Position numbers and translations under genes: made by a program. From Bacteroidales bacterium (GTDB taxonomy: Bacteria; Bacteroidota; Bacteroidia; Bacteroidales; UBA932), in NCBI GenBank assembly GCA_017546585.1, contig JAFYWC010000133.1:1-56114 (forward strand): a DNA stretch of 56,114 bases, read 5' to 3'. The stretch's first letter is position 1. Each line of letters starts with the position of its first letter. The notes beneath the pieces are model-generated. The model was not told the DNA's origin and made no database searches. It saw nothing but the letters and a program-made list of their open reading frames with translations. Shown here piece by piece: positions 23,946 to 32,917 of the stretch.

Positions 23946-26450
23946 TTAGAATGTGAATTCAACCTTGAAGAGGGCTGATGAATCTGAGTCGTCCGCTACC
24001 CATACGCAGTTGTTTGCATAGTCAAGACATACAGACTCGCAGTTGCCGGCGAAGTTTGTCTTGTATGTAGCGAGGTGCTGGGTTGCATCACCGTTAAGGA
24101 GGTAGATAGACTGAGACTCAGAGTCGATGATCCAGATCTGATCCTTTACAGGGTCGTAGCTGATGTCAGCGATCTCCTGGCAGCCGATGGCTACAGTCTT
24201 TAGGCTCTTCTTCCATACAACAGTTCCATCGAGAGTATAAGCCCAAAGGTTCGCACCTGTCTGAGCGCCCACGAGAAGCATATTGTCCTTGTACCAAGCG
24301 ATACCCTCTACACCGCTGTTGCCATAGTTTGCAGCTTCCTCAACACGGAAGATCTCGACAGCCTTCTTGTACTCCGGCGCCTTCACAACACCTACCCAGT
24401 TGCTCTCGCAGCCCATATAGAGGTCTCCTGATACAGGGTCGATAGTGATTGCCTCCATATCGAGAGACTGCTTGAACTGCTGCTCAACCTTGCCGTCATA
24501 GCTGATCTTTACAAGAACACCCTGGTCGCCGACACCCCAAAGATGCTTGCTGTCCTGACTGATGCAAAGTCCTGAAAGCTCAGTTACATCAACAGAGTAT
24601 TTAGTGTACTTGCCCTTCACCGGAGTACCTGGGAGGTTCTCGAATGGGAATGACTCCTCAGTCACACAACGGACTGCGAAACCGTTTGCCTTTGGCTTGG
24701 TGCCGTTACCGTATGAAGGGTTGCCTGTATCGTTATAGATACGGAAGTTGTATCCATCTGTCGCCGAATCCGACTCGCGGCAGCACCATACACGTGTACC
24801 TGTACCATACTGGGCGTATTCACCGTTTGTAGTGATATAACCGCCGAGAGGATATACTGTCTCAGGATTACCTACTGTAAACATATGTGCAGAAGCATCA
24901 TATGACCAACCTGGAGCGTCCCAAGGATAGTTCGAATAGAGGATGTGCTCTGAACGGTAAGGCACTCTGTATCCTGGAGGGCACGGATCGTACATTGTCT
25001 TTGTGCTTCCCCACATATCAAGAGTCTTCACCTCGTTCCAGTTTGCATCTGTAGCGTTTGCGAACGCTGTAGGGTTCTTTGTTGTCTTGGCGATAGACAT
25101 CTGACCGCCGAAAAGGGTCATTTCCTGACCTGCAACTGCAGCAGGCTCGCCTGTAGTATAGTCACCGACACCTACGAACGGGTCTTTACGGCCCCACTGG
25201 TAGAAGAGACCGTTGGCCTTCGGAGATGTTCCGTCCACGTCAGCATCCACGAGGGCGCCGAGGTTACGGCTCATACTCTTGCGTCTTGAAAGACCGTAGA
25301 GGTCCTCGCAGATAGCAGTCTCCGGCATCCAGATATGCCAGCTCCACATAATCGCACCCATATCATTTCTTACGGCGATTACAGCATTTCCCGGATGGTA
25401 ACCCTCTGTCACCTGGAAGTAAACATTGTCCTTCTCGAAGTCTACGGCAGCGATGACGCTGTTAGGAGTCACCTCCTCGGTTGTTCCCCAAGACTCCCAA
25501 AGAATCTCTGCAGAACCGATTGAAGAAAGTGCAGTAGCGCTATTACCCTTTACAGCCTTGAATGTATATACGCCCGGCTCGGTAACAATGTAGCAGTTTG
25601 CAGTCTGTACCGCACCGAGGTTGACAGCACCTGCGGTAGGGATCGCGGACACGTGGCTGTCAGCCGACTGACTGAAGTCGGTAAGCTTTGAAGTGATGTC
25701 ACCGAAATCGATGAACTCGCTGCGCTTGATCTCGAGCTTGTCCTCGATATAGTAGCTCTTTACAGCGTTGCCACCCTTGTAGAATACGAGGTGGAATCCG
25801 TCTGCGAGAACAGGCTGGTCAGGGAAGCAGATGTGGTTGAGGGTAGCGCCGTCAGCCACAACAGTGCCGGTCACTACAGTCTGTGCAGTACCTCTGCTGT
25901 TCGCATATATCTTTGCGTTGCTGTTGACCTTGCAGCCCAGCGAAGAAAGTGATACAGTCTCGTCGTTGTTTCCACGAAGCTCATATGAATCCACGTCTGC
26001 AGACACTGTGAATGCAACTCCTCCGACAAGAGACTCAAGGACGAAAGTCTTGCCCTTGTCATAACCTGTAAGGAGCATCGCATTTGTAGTGTTGAACGTA
26101 TTCTGATCCTTGGAAGCATTGCTTACCGCCTCTGCCGGATATGCGAGATAGTACTTCGACTTCACGCCTGTCTGAGTGTAAGGCTCGATGTTGCCTACAG
26201 ACACATAGCAGGTCTTTCCGTCCTCTGAAATGTCAGCAGGTGTCAATGTGACTGTCACCTGGTCTGTCGAAGACGCTCCGTGGATGAGGACCTGGTCGCC
26301 CGGAACCCAAGCTTCCTTACCGTTCACGTAAGCTGCCGGGAGTTCACAAGAATACTTTTCGCCGTTGTCCTGGCCTGGCTCAGGACCTACTGGCTTTTCG
26401 CACGATGCGAACAAGGCGCATACGATTGCAATGCTGAAAATTCGTTTCAT
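23946..26450 (-). CDS. Lipoprotein: fimbrillin-like, FISUMP and SdiA-regulated-type propeller domains
   Basis: 834 residues, lipobox FASC (Cys17). Residues about 30-255 are fimbrillin-like (AWVPGDQVLIHGASS, GGVAFTVSADVDSYELRG) and closely parallel the N-terminal domain of the next upstream gene. Residues about 275-600 include a FISUMP-type module with MYDPCPPGYRVP (487-497). From about 615 the protein turns into a beta-propeller of SdiA-regulated/esterase-like type (ELSGLCISQDSKHLWGVGDQ, DMEAITIDPVSGDLYMG). Likely a surface binding or adhesion protein; no enzymatic residues were identified. Three bases from the upstream gene. Confidence 0.75.
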   Translation of the reverse strand: MKRIFSIAIVCALFASCEKPVGPEPGQDNGEKYSCELPAAYVNGKEAWVPGDQVLIHGASSTDQVTVTLTPADISEDGKTCYVSVGNIEPYTQTGVKSKYYLAYPAEAVSNASKDQNTFNTTNAMLLTGYDKGKTFVLESLVGGVAFTVSADVDSYELRGNNDETVSLSSLGCKVNSNAKIYANSRGTAQTVVTGTVVADGATLNHICFPDQPVLADGFHLVFYKGGNAVKSYYIEDKLEIKRSEFIDFGDITSKLTDFSQSADSHVSAIPTAGAVNLGAVQTANCYIVTEPGVYTFKAVKGNSATALSSIGSAEILWESWGTTEEVTPNSVIAAVDFEKDNVYFQVTEGYHPGNAVIAVRNDMGAIMWSWHIWMPETAICEDLYGLSRRKSMSRNLGALVDADVDGTSPKANGLFYQWGRKDPFVGVGDYTTGEPAAVAGQEMTLFGGQMSIAKTTKNPTAFANATDANWNEVKTLDMWGSTKTMYDPCPPGYRVPYRSEHILYSNYPWDAPGWSYDASAHMFTVGNPETVYPLGGYITTNGEYAQYGTGTRVWCCRESDSATDGYNFRIYNDTGNPSYGNGTKPKANGFAVRCVTEESFPFENLPGTPVKGKYTKYSVDVTELSGLCISQDSKHLWGVGDQGVLVKISYDGKVEQQFKQSLDMEAITIDPVSGDLYMGCESNWVGVVKAPEYKKAVEIFRVEEAANYGNSGVEGIAWYKDNMLLVGAQTGANLWAYTLDGTVVWKKSLKTVAIGCQEIADISYDPVKDQIWIIDSESQSIYLLNGDATQHLATYKTNFAGNCESVCLDYANNCVWVADDSDSSALFKVEFTF

Positions 26451-26453
26451 ATA

Positions 26454-28589
26454 TTACAGATTAAATTCAAATATCTTGTTGTAGCCATAAGTGTCGTTCC
26501 AGATACCGTCGTTTGCAAGGCGGATAGAGAAACGAGGATTGTCGTGGAGGGTCGGCTTAGGGTCAGGAAGATTGAGGTAAAGAGTACACTTTCCTGATGC
26601 GTCTGACGGAATCTTCACGACCTTGTCGATGTTGACTGTCCTTCCTGCGAACCAGTAACGAGGGTCTACGTCATTGAACTCGTAGACTGTCTTCTTTCCT
26701 TTGCCGTCGATGAGGACAAGCTCGAAGCCGCGGCCGTTCATCGGAGCGGCGAAGCCGGAGTTCTTTATCTGAAGGACTACATTGAGGTCCTCTCCTGCTG
26801 CAGGTGTAGAATGGTATGCGTCAGCGAATGAGAGTCTGTAGCCGAGACGACGCTCGATCTCATCCCAGCAGCCTCCGTTCTTCCATACATTGTGCACATT
26901 GCGGTTGTACTCGATGTTGAGGTATGTCCAGTGGTAATCCTCGCAGTCTCTGAGGGAAACCTCACATTCGCAGTGAGATGACACCGCGCAGGTCTCTCCA
27001 CCCATAAGGGTGTATCTCGTATCCCTCTTCCAGTACTCGCGGGTAGCCTCGCCGTCGAATGTACCCTGGTCTGACGAAGACGCACCGAAACAGTCGTTGA
27101 AGCCGCTGATACGTGCCTTCGGCGACTCGTTGTATGCTGTTGCAAGGGTCAGGGTGTCGCGGTAGCCGCTTGCATACATATTTCTCTTGAACATAGGGGT
27201 ACGCAAGCCGATAGAGCGATCCTTCGGAAGAGCCTCGAGCATAGCGTCAGTCACCTGCTTGCGGAGAACGTGATCCTCCGGTGTGCTTGGAGTGAACTCG
27301 AAATTCTCGGTGTAATACCACTCGCCCCATACGCCGACGAAGCCCGCCTGGAGACACATAATGACATCGCTGTACTCCTGAAGGATAGGCGTGATGTCCT
27401 TGATGTGCTGCTGAACTACCTCAGGAGTAGGATCCCAAGGTTTCTCGTTCTCGCTGTCGGAGTATGCGAAACGCATAATACACTTCGCTCCGTTCTCTCT
27501 GAGGACCTGCATATTGTTTCTGACCATCTGGAGGAAGCCCTCTGAGATGGCGCCGTTCATATATTTCTTAGGATAGAAGCCGAGGTAGCAGATGGTTCTG
27601 TTCTGAAGTCTGTTCGACTCGATCTTGCTCGCTGTAAGAAGCGACGCGTTGTCAGACTTGAAACTCTGTGTGAAGTAGAATCCCCTCTCCGGATTAGGGA
27701 AGAGGGCATCTGTCTCTGTGAAGGAAATGTGGGTAAGGTGGCTGTAGTCAGGAAGCACCTCAGGATCGTGGATCGAATCGTCAACCACAACCTCATCTGT
27801 AAGCTGTGATGTGATGTCGCCGAGGTCGATGAAGCTGTCGCGTGGAATGTCGACCTCTCCCATCATATCAAGAACCTTGACACGCTTGCCGGCCTTACAC
27901 ATATACATCTTGAATCCGTCCTGGAAATAAGGCTGACGGAAAGGGAAATAAATCTTGTTGGCTGTAGCACCGTCAGCAACGATCTCACCAGAGATCTGAG
28001 TCTTCTCGCCTACCTGGTTCTGGCCAGGGACATTGATCTTGTCTGTGATGCGGCAAGACACCTGATCGTAGCCGAGGACTTCGTCGTATGTTCCTACGAG
28101 TTCGTATGAATCGTAGTCACCCTTTACGGTGAATACCATTCCTCCTACGATATACTTGAACACGATTTTCTTGTCTTCAGTATCGTAGCCGCTCATAAGG
28201 ACAGTGGCAGGATAAGTGCTGAATGTGTTCACCTCCTTGCACTCTCCCTCGTTCTTGACGAGGTCGGCAGGATATGCGGCCAGAAACTTTACTGTTGAGT
28301 TGGTACCCTTGTATCTCTTGAGTCCTTCAAGATTGACTGTACACAAAGTGTCGTCGATGATGTCCTTTTCTGTAAGAGTAAAGATCTTCTGGTTATCGGA
28401 ACTTCCTCCGTGAACAAGAATCTTGTCTCCCGGCACCCAGGCAGTCTTTCCGTGCTCCACTACAGGGAGCTGGCAGATATAGTCATACTCCGGGTTCACG
28501 CCTGGCTGCGGCTCAGGCTGCGGATGACGTTCGCAAGAGGCGAGGATTGCTGAAAGGCCCAAAAGGACAAGACCTAAAATTCTTTTCAT
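26454..28589 (-). CDS. DUF4832/DUF4874 lipoprotein with fimbrillin-like N-domain
   Basis: 711 residues from the ATG at 28589, where the signal MKRILGLVLLGLSAILASC (Cys19) begins; an in-frame upstream reading to 28664 is rejected. Residues 30-265 are the fimbrillin-like module shared with 23946-26450. From 285 the protein is DUF4874/DUF4832: NPERGFY (299), the barrel with Glu423 in GVWGEWYY, and Glu532 in MGGETC, 109 residues apart. The C-terminal beta-domain ends IRLANDGIWNDTYGYNKIFEF. Probable glycosidase, substrate unknown. Confidence 0.8.
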   Translation of the reverse strand: MKRILGLVLLGLSAILASCERHPQPEPQPGVNPEYDYICQLPVVEHGKTAWVPGDKILVHGGSSDNQKIFTLTEKDIIDDTLCTVNLEGLKRYKGTNSTVKFLAAYPADLVKNEGECKEVNTFSTYPATVLMSGYDTEDKKIVFKYIVGGMVFTVKGDYDSYELVGTYDEVLGYDQVSCRITDKINVPGQNQVGEKTQISGEIVADGATANKIYFPFRQPYFQDGFKMYMCKAGKRVKVLDMMGEVDIPRDSFIDLGDITSQLTDEVVVDDSIHDPEVLPDYSHLTHISFTETDALFPNPERGFYFTQSFKSDNASLLTASKIESNRLQNRTICYLGFYPKKYMNGAISEGFLQMVRNNMQVLRENGAKCIMRFAYSDSENEKPWDPTPEVVQQHIKDITPILQEYSDVIMCLQAGFVGVWGEWYYTENFEFTPSTPEDHVLRKQVTDAMLEALPKDRSIGLRTPMFKRNMYASGYRDTLTLATAYNESPKARISGFNDCFGASSSDQGTFDGEATREYWKRDTRYTLMGGETCAVSSHCECEVSLRDCEDYHWTYLNIEYNRNVHNVWKNGGCWDEIERRLGYRLSFADAYHSTPAAGEDLNVVLQIKNSGFAAPMNGRGFELVLIDGKGKKTVYEFNDVDPRYWFAGRTVNIDKVVKIPSDASGKCTLYLNLPDPKPTLHDNPRFSIRLANDGIWNDTYGYNKIFEFNL

Positions 28590-28611
28590 AGTATCAGTGT
28601 TATTGTGGTTA

Positions 28612-30000
28612 TTATAGCTTAAGTTCAAGCAGTCTGTTGTATCCTGTCTTTTCGTCCCAGACATCGTCGTTTGCCAGTCTTATGGAGAAAAGAGGGTTGT
28701 TGCGGAGGCTGAACTCCGGATCGGGAAGATTCAGGTATATCGCGCAGTCGCCTGCCGCATCCTCCGGAATCTTTATTTCCCTGTCAATGGTTATCGTCTC
28801 GCCGGCGAACCAGTAGCGTGGGTCGACCCACTTCAGCTGGCTTATGGTCTTCTTGCCGTTGCCGTCCACAAACACCAGCTCTACGTCGCGGGGGTTCATA
28901 GGGGCTGCGAAGCCTGTGTTCTTCAGTTCAAGTATCAGTCTATAGTTTCTGCCCGGAACAGGATCCGGATCATAGTGAATGTCAGTCAGTGTTATTCTGT
29001 AGCCGAGACGCTTCTCGATCTCGTCGTAGCATCCGTGTTCTTTCCATCTGTTGGAAATGTTCACCGGACCGCTCATATAGGTCCAATGGTAGTCCTCACA
29101 ATCCTTGACGGATCTGTCGCAGAGGCAGTATTCCGAAATCTGGCAGGTCTCGCCTCCCATCATCAGATATCTTGACTCCTTCTTCCAGAACTCTCGCTCG
29201 GCATTCTTGGTGAAAGTCCCCATATCGGTAGCATCAGCACCGAAGCAGTCATTGTGACCGCAGATCCTGGAAAGGTCCGATCCGTTGTACGCTGTTTCCA
29301 ACGTCACAGAATCAGCATAGCTGTCAAGGAACATATTCATCTTGTACCTTCCCGTGCGGACCGCGATGGTGCGGTTCTTCGGCAGAGCATCAAGCAGGGC
29401 GACCATAACGTCTCTTCTTGACTCATAGTCTTCAGGAGTCTTCGGACTTGACATAAAGCCGTCAGTAAATGCCCACTCGCCCCATACACCGATGAATCCC
29501 GCCTGAAGGACCATTATCACGTCGCTGTTGCGCTGCAGCACAGGCTTCAGCTGCTCGATATGACGGTGTACCCACTCAGGCTGCGCATCCCAAGGATGAC
29601 CGGTCTCATACATATCGGTCTTGTATGCAAAGCGGAGCACGCATTTCACTCCTCCTTCCCTCAAGGCCCTCATATTTGCATCAATAAGATCCAAGAACTC
29701 CTGCGAAATATCCGACTCCATAAAGTCGGTCAGGTAGTAGCCTGTGTACAGGACCGTCCTTTTCTGCACTCTCTGCGCATTGAGGAAGGGTTTGCTCAAG
29801 ACCGCATCCGATGCCGACATCCAGTTTCTGCCCGCATCAAATCCCCTTTCAGGATTTGCAAAGGCCTTCTTAGATTCTTTAAAACCCTGGTGTGCTAGAC
29901 CAGGGTATCTTGTGCTCACTTCATAGTCAAGACCCTCGGGAGAGCATCCGACAAGAACACTCATCAAAGCGATGGCTATGAGATGAAATAAGTTTTTCAT
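28612..30000 (-). CDS. DUF4832/DUF4874 lipoprotein, putative glycosidase (copy C)
   Basis: 462 residues; lipobox LVGC (Cys19). NPERGF near 50; Glu175 in GVWGEWAF and Glu284 in MGGETC; C-terminal domain with GFAAPMNPRDVELVFVDGNG. It is the most divergent of the four tandem paralogues. Its start codon directly follows a 36-base REP-like hairpin that makes up the whole spacer from the gene upstream. Anchored in the envelope; activity inferred from the paired glutamates and context. Confidence 0.8.
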   Translation of the reverse strand: MKNLFHLIAIALMSVLVGCSPEGLDYEVSTRYPGLAHQGFKESKKAFANPERGFDAGRNWMSASDAVLSKPFLNAQRVQKRTVLYTGYYLTDFMESDISQEFLDLIDANMRALREGGVKCVLRFAYKTDMYETGHPWDAQPEWVHRHIEQLKPVLQRNSDVIMVLQAGFIGVWGEWAFTDGFMSSPKTPEDYESRRDVMVALLDALPKNRTIAVRTGRYKMNMFLDSYADSVTLETAYNGSDLSRICGHNDCFGADATDMGTFTKNAEREFWKKESRYLMMGGETCQISEYCLCDRSVKDCEDYHWTYMSGPVNISNRWKEHGCYDEIEKRLGYRITLTDIHYDPDPVPGRNYRLILELKNTGFAAPMNPRDVELVFVDGNGKKTISQLKWVDPRYWFAGETITIDREIKIPEDAAGDCAIYLNLPDPEFSLRNNPLFSIRLANDDVWDEKTGYNRLLELKL

Positions 30001-30036
30001 ACGTCATTGCGAGGCTCGAAGAGCCGTGGCAATCTT
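30001..30036. repeat. REP-like hairpin forming the whole intercistronic spacer
   Basis: On the minus strand it reads AGATTGCCACGGC, loop TTC within GGCTC/GAGCC, then CTCGCAATGACG. The outer ATTGC/GCAAT also pair. Ends AGATT and AATGAC match the ends of the GIY-YIG-type repeats, but the core differs, so it is a related subfamily. It lies exactly between the stop at 30037 and the ATG at 30000. Confidence 0.75.
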
Positions 30037-31452
30037 TTACAAAGTAAATTCAGCGATCTTGTTATATCCGGTCTTCGAATCCCATACATTGTCGTTCGCA
30101 AGGCGGACAGAGTAGAGAGGATTGTCGTGGATAGTCTTATACGGATCAGGAAGATTCAGATAAAGGACACACTTGCCGGATGCATCTGCCGGAAGCTTGA
30201 CAACCTTGTCGATGACGTTTGTCTCGTTTGCGAACCAATAGCGCGGATCCACATCCTTGAATGCATAAACGGTCTGCTTGCCGTTGCCGTCCACGAGGAT
30301 AAGTTCAACGTCACGCGGATTTGCAGGAGCAGCGAAGCCGGAGTTCTTGAGGCCGATTCTTACTCGGAAGTTCTCGCCTGCCGCAGGCTTCTTAGGAACT
30401 GCCACCTCAGTGAGTGAAAGTCTGTAGCCGAGACGACGCTTCACCTCGTCCATACATCCTTCTGATTCCCAACGGCTGAGGACATCAGCGTTGTAGCCAC
30501 GGTTAAGATATGTCCAATGATAGTCTTCGAGGTCCTTCAATGACTGCTTGCACTTGCAATAGTCTGAAATGCCGCAGGTCTCACCGCCCATAAGGGTGTA
30601 TCTGGTGTCCTTCTTCCAATATTCACGGCTCTTGCTGCCGTTGAAGGTACCGTAGTCGTCGGATGAAGCACCGAAGCAGTCATTGAATGCACAGATACGC
30701 GCCTTTGTCGAGCCGTCGTATGCAGTTTCAAGAGTCAACGTGTCTGTGTAGCTTTCCGCATACATATTCTTCTTGAACATAGGAGTGCGGAGAGCGACCT
30801 GACGGTCTGCAGGGATAGCATCAAGCATCGCATCGACAACGGCCTTGCGAAGCGAGTGCTGCTCCGGATTCTGCGGATTGAAATAGAAATTGTCTGTGTA
30901 ATATCCCTCGCCCCATACGCCGATGAAACCGGACTGGAAGCAGAGGATCACGTCGCTGTACTCCTGGATGATAGGTTTCAACTGCTCGATGTGACGTGCC
31001 ACCCACTCCGGAGTCGCGTCATAAGGCTTCTTGTCTGTGCTGTTTGTGTAAGCGAAACGGAGAAGGCACTTTGCTCCACCGTCACGGAGAGCCTGCATAT
31101 TCTTTCTGAAAAGCTCAAGATACTTCTCCGAGATATCCGACTTCACGAACTCTGTGAGATAGTGGCCTGTATAGAAAAGAGTCACATTGTTCGCTGTCCT
31201 CTCTGTCTGTACAGCGGACACTGTAAGAGGCGACGCTGTAGACTTGAGGCAGTCGAAATGCTTATAGAAACCACGCTCAGGGTTGGCGAAGATCGCGTCA
31301 GACTCCTTGTATGAAACAGAAGTCATCTGTGTATCCGGTACAAGTTCCTCAGGATTGCCCGGAACTTCAGGGCTCTGTGGGCCTTCTACAGGAGTGCAGG
31401 CAAGGAAAGACGCAAGCACGCCTACGAGAAGTATATTGGCTATCAGTTTCAT
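30037..31452 (-). CDS. DUF4832/DUF4874 lipoprotein, putative glycosidase (copy B)
   Basis: 471 residues; lipobox FLAC (Cys19) and a Pro/Glu linker. NPERGFYKH near 58; Glu182 in GVWGEGYY and Glu291 in MGGETC, 109 apart as in its paralogues. Central CAFNDCFGASSDDYGTF corresponds to the cysteine- and aspartate-rich loop kept in all four. C-terminal domain GFAAPANPRDVELILVDGNG. Separated from copy A by 8 bases. Confidence 0.8.
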   Translation of the reverse strand: MKLIANILLVGVLASFLACTPVEGPQSPEVPGNPEELVPDTQMTSVSYKESDAIFANPERGFYKHFDCLKSTASPLTVSAVQTERTANNVTLFYTGHYLTEFVKSDISEKYLELFRKNMQALRDGGAKCLLRFAYTNSTDKKPYDATPEWVARHIEQLKPIIQEYSDVILCFQSGFIGVWGEGYYTDNFYFNPQNPEQHSLRKAVVDAMLDAIPADRQVALRTPMFKKNMYAESYTDTLTLETAYDGSTKARICAFNDCFGASSDDYGTFNGSKSREYWKKDTRYTLMGGETCGISDYCKCKQSLKDLEDYHWTYLNRGYNADVLSRWESEGCMDEVKRRLGYRLSLTEVAVPKKPAAGENFRVRIGLKNSGFAAPANPRDVELILVDGNGKQTVYAFKDVDPRYWFANETNVIDKVVKLPADASGKCVLYLNLPDPYKTIHDNPLYSVRLANDNVWDSKTGYNKIAEFTL

Positions 31453-31460
31453 ATTCGTGG

Positions 31461-32849
31461 TTAAAGAGTGAATGTAGCGATCTTGTTGTAACCTGTCTCC
31501 TCATCCCATACGTCTTCGTTGGCAAGACGGATAGAGAAGCGAGGGTTGTCGTGGAGAGTCACCTTAGGGTCAGGAAGGTTGAGGTAGAGAGTGCACTCGC
31601 CTGAAGCATCTGCAGGGATCTTGATCATTCTGTCGAGAGTGATCGCCTCTCCTACGAACCAGTAGCGTGGATCCACATCCTTAAGCTCATATACAGTCTT
31701 CTTGCCGTTGCCGTCAACGAAAACAAGTTCTGCAGCGCGTGGGTTCACAGGAGCCGCGAAACCGGTGTTCTTGATCTTGAGTACAACATTGAAGTCCTCG
31801 CCTGCAACAGCCGCAGGAGTGTGGTAGATGTCAGAGATATGGAGTCTGTATCCGAGTCTACGCTCGATCTCATCCATACAGCCGTCATCTCTCCAACGCT
31901 TGAGAACCTGTCCGTTATATGCGCTGTTGAGGTATGTCCAGTGATACTCCTCCATATCCTTGAGAGACTGCTCGCACTTGCAGTAGCTTGAAAGCGCGCA
32001 GGTCTCGCCTCCCATAAAGGTGTATCTTGAATCCTTCTTCCAGAACTCACGGGTCTCCGCATTCTTGAATGTACCCTGGTCGTTTGCAGAGGCACCGAAG
32101 CAGTCGTTGAAGCCGCTGATACGTGCACGGTCGCTGCCGTTGTATGCTGTCTCTACTGTAAGAGTATCGGTGTAGCTGTCAGCGTACATCATTCTCTTGA
32201 ACATAGGAGTACGGAGAGATATTGTCCTGTCTTTTGGAAGGGCTGCGAGCATAGCGTCAGTCACCTGCTTGCGGAGAGCGTGCTCCTCCGGAGTGTCAGG
32301 GTTTGAAACGAAGTTCTGAGTGTAGTACCACTCGCCCCATACGCCCACGAAGCCGGCCTGGAATGTAAGGATCACGTCGCCATACTCCTGAAGGATAGGC
32401 TTGACGTCCTCGATGTGAGTGAGGACCACCTCGAGAGTAGGATCCCAAGGGTACTCGTTCTCACTATCTGAATATGCGAAACGAAGAACACACTTTGCAC
32501 CGTTGTCACGAAGGGTCTGCATATTTGTCCTGATGATCTGGAGGAACTCTTCGCCGATGTGGCCGTCCATATAATCCTTCGGATAATATCCGTTGTAGAA
32601 GATGGTTCTGTTGAGAGCTCTCTGTGACTCCACAGCCTTTGCTGAGATCAAAGCCTCTGACGAATTTGAATGGTAGTCCTTTACAGTGTAGAATCCGCGC
32701 TCAGGATTAGGGAATTTCGCATCAGTCTCGGAAAGCTCGATGTGAGTGAGACCAGGATACTCTGTCTTGTCCTGAGGATCATCGGTAGAAATGCACGAAA
32801 CTGCCAAAGCAATGCAGGCAGCCGATGTAAAGAAGTTCAATAATTTCAT
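31461..32849 (-). CDS. DUF4832/DUF4874 lipoprotein, putative glycosidase (copy A)
   Basis: 462 residues; lipobox AVSC (Cys19). NPERGFY at 48-54; Glu173 in GVWGEWYY and Glu282 in MGGETC; SGFNDCFGASANDQGTF between them. First of four tandem paralogues after the SusCD-binding-protein group, so probably translated at high level. All four are about 460-470 residues apart from the one with an added N-domain. The role in glycan cleavage is inferred. Confidence 0.8.
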   Translation of the reverse strand: MKLLNFFTSAACIALAVSCISTDDPQDKTEYPGLTHIELSETDAKFPNPERGFYTVKDYHSNSSEALISAKAVESQRALNRTIFYNGYYPKDYMDGHIGEEFLQIIRTNMQTLRDNGAKCVLRFAYSDSENEYPWDPTLEVVLTHIEDVKPILQEYGDVILTFQAGFVGVWGEWYYTQNFVSNPDTPEEHALRKQVTDAMLAALPKDRTISLRTPMFKRMMYADSYTDTLTVETAYNGSDRARISGFNDCFGASANDQGTFKNAETREFWKKDSRYTFMGGETCALSSYCKCEQSLKDMEEYHWTYLNSAYNGQVLKRWRDDGCMDEIERRLGYRLHISDIYHTPAAVAGEDFNVVLKIKNTGFAAPVNPRAAELVFVDGNGKKTVYELKDVDPRYWFVGEAITLDRMIKIPADASGECTLYLNLPDPKVTLHDNPRFSIRLANEDVWDEETGYNKIATFTL

Positions 32850-32873
32850 TGTGTCTAGTGTTATAATAGGACA

Positions 32874-32897
32874 TAGTGCCGCGGTCAGGCGGCACTA
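32874..32897 (-). other. Intercistronic hairpin after the binding lipoprotein gene
   Basis: Perfect 9-bp stem TAGTGCCGC and GCGGCACTA with a 6-base loop, in the 68-base gap between the binding lipoprotein and DUF4832 copy A. No T-run follows on the minus strand, so it resembles an RNA-stabilising or attenuating stem more than a full terminator. Confidence 0.5.
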
Positions 32898-32917
32898 CGT
32901 CAAGAGAAATTGCTTAA

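Noticed and set aside
26454-28664. Start of the 711-residue DUF4832 protein at 28664
   Set aside because: The extra 25 residues precede a perfect lipoprotein signal peptide beginning at 28589 and overlap the upstream gene's end.
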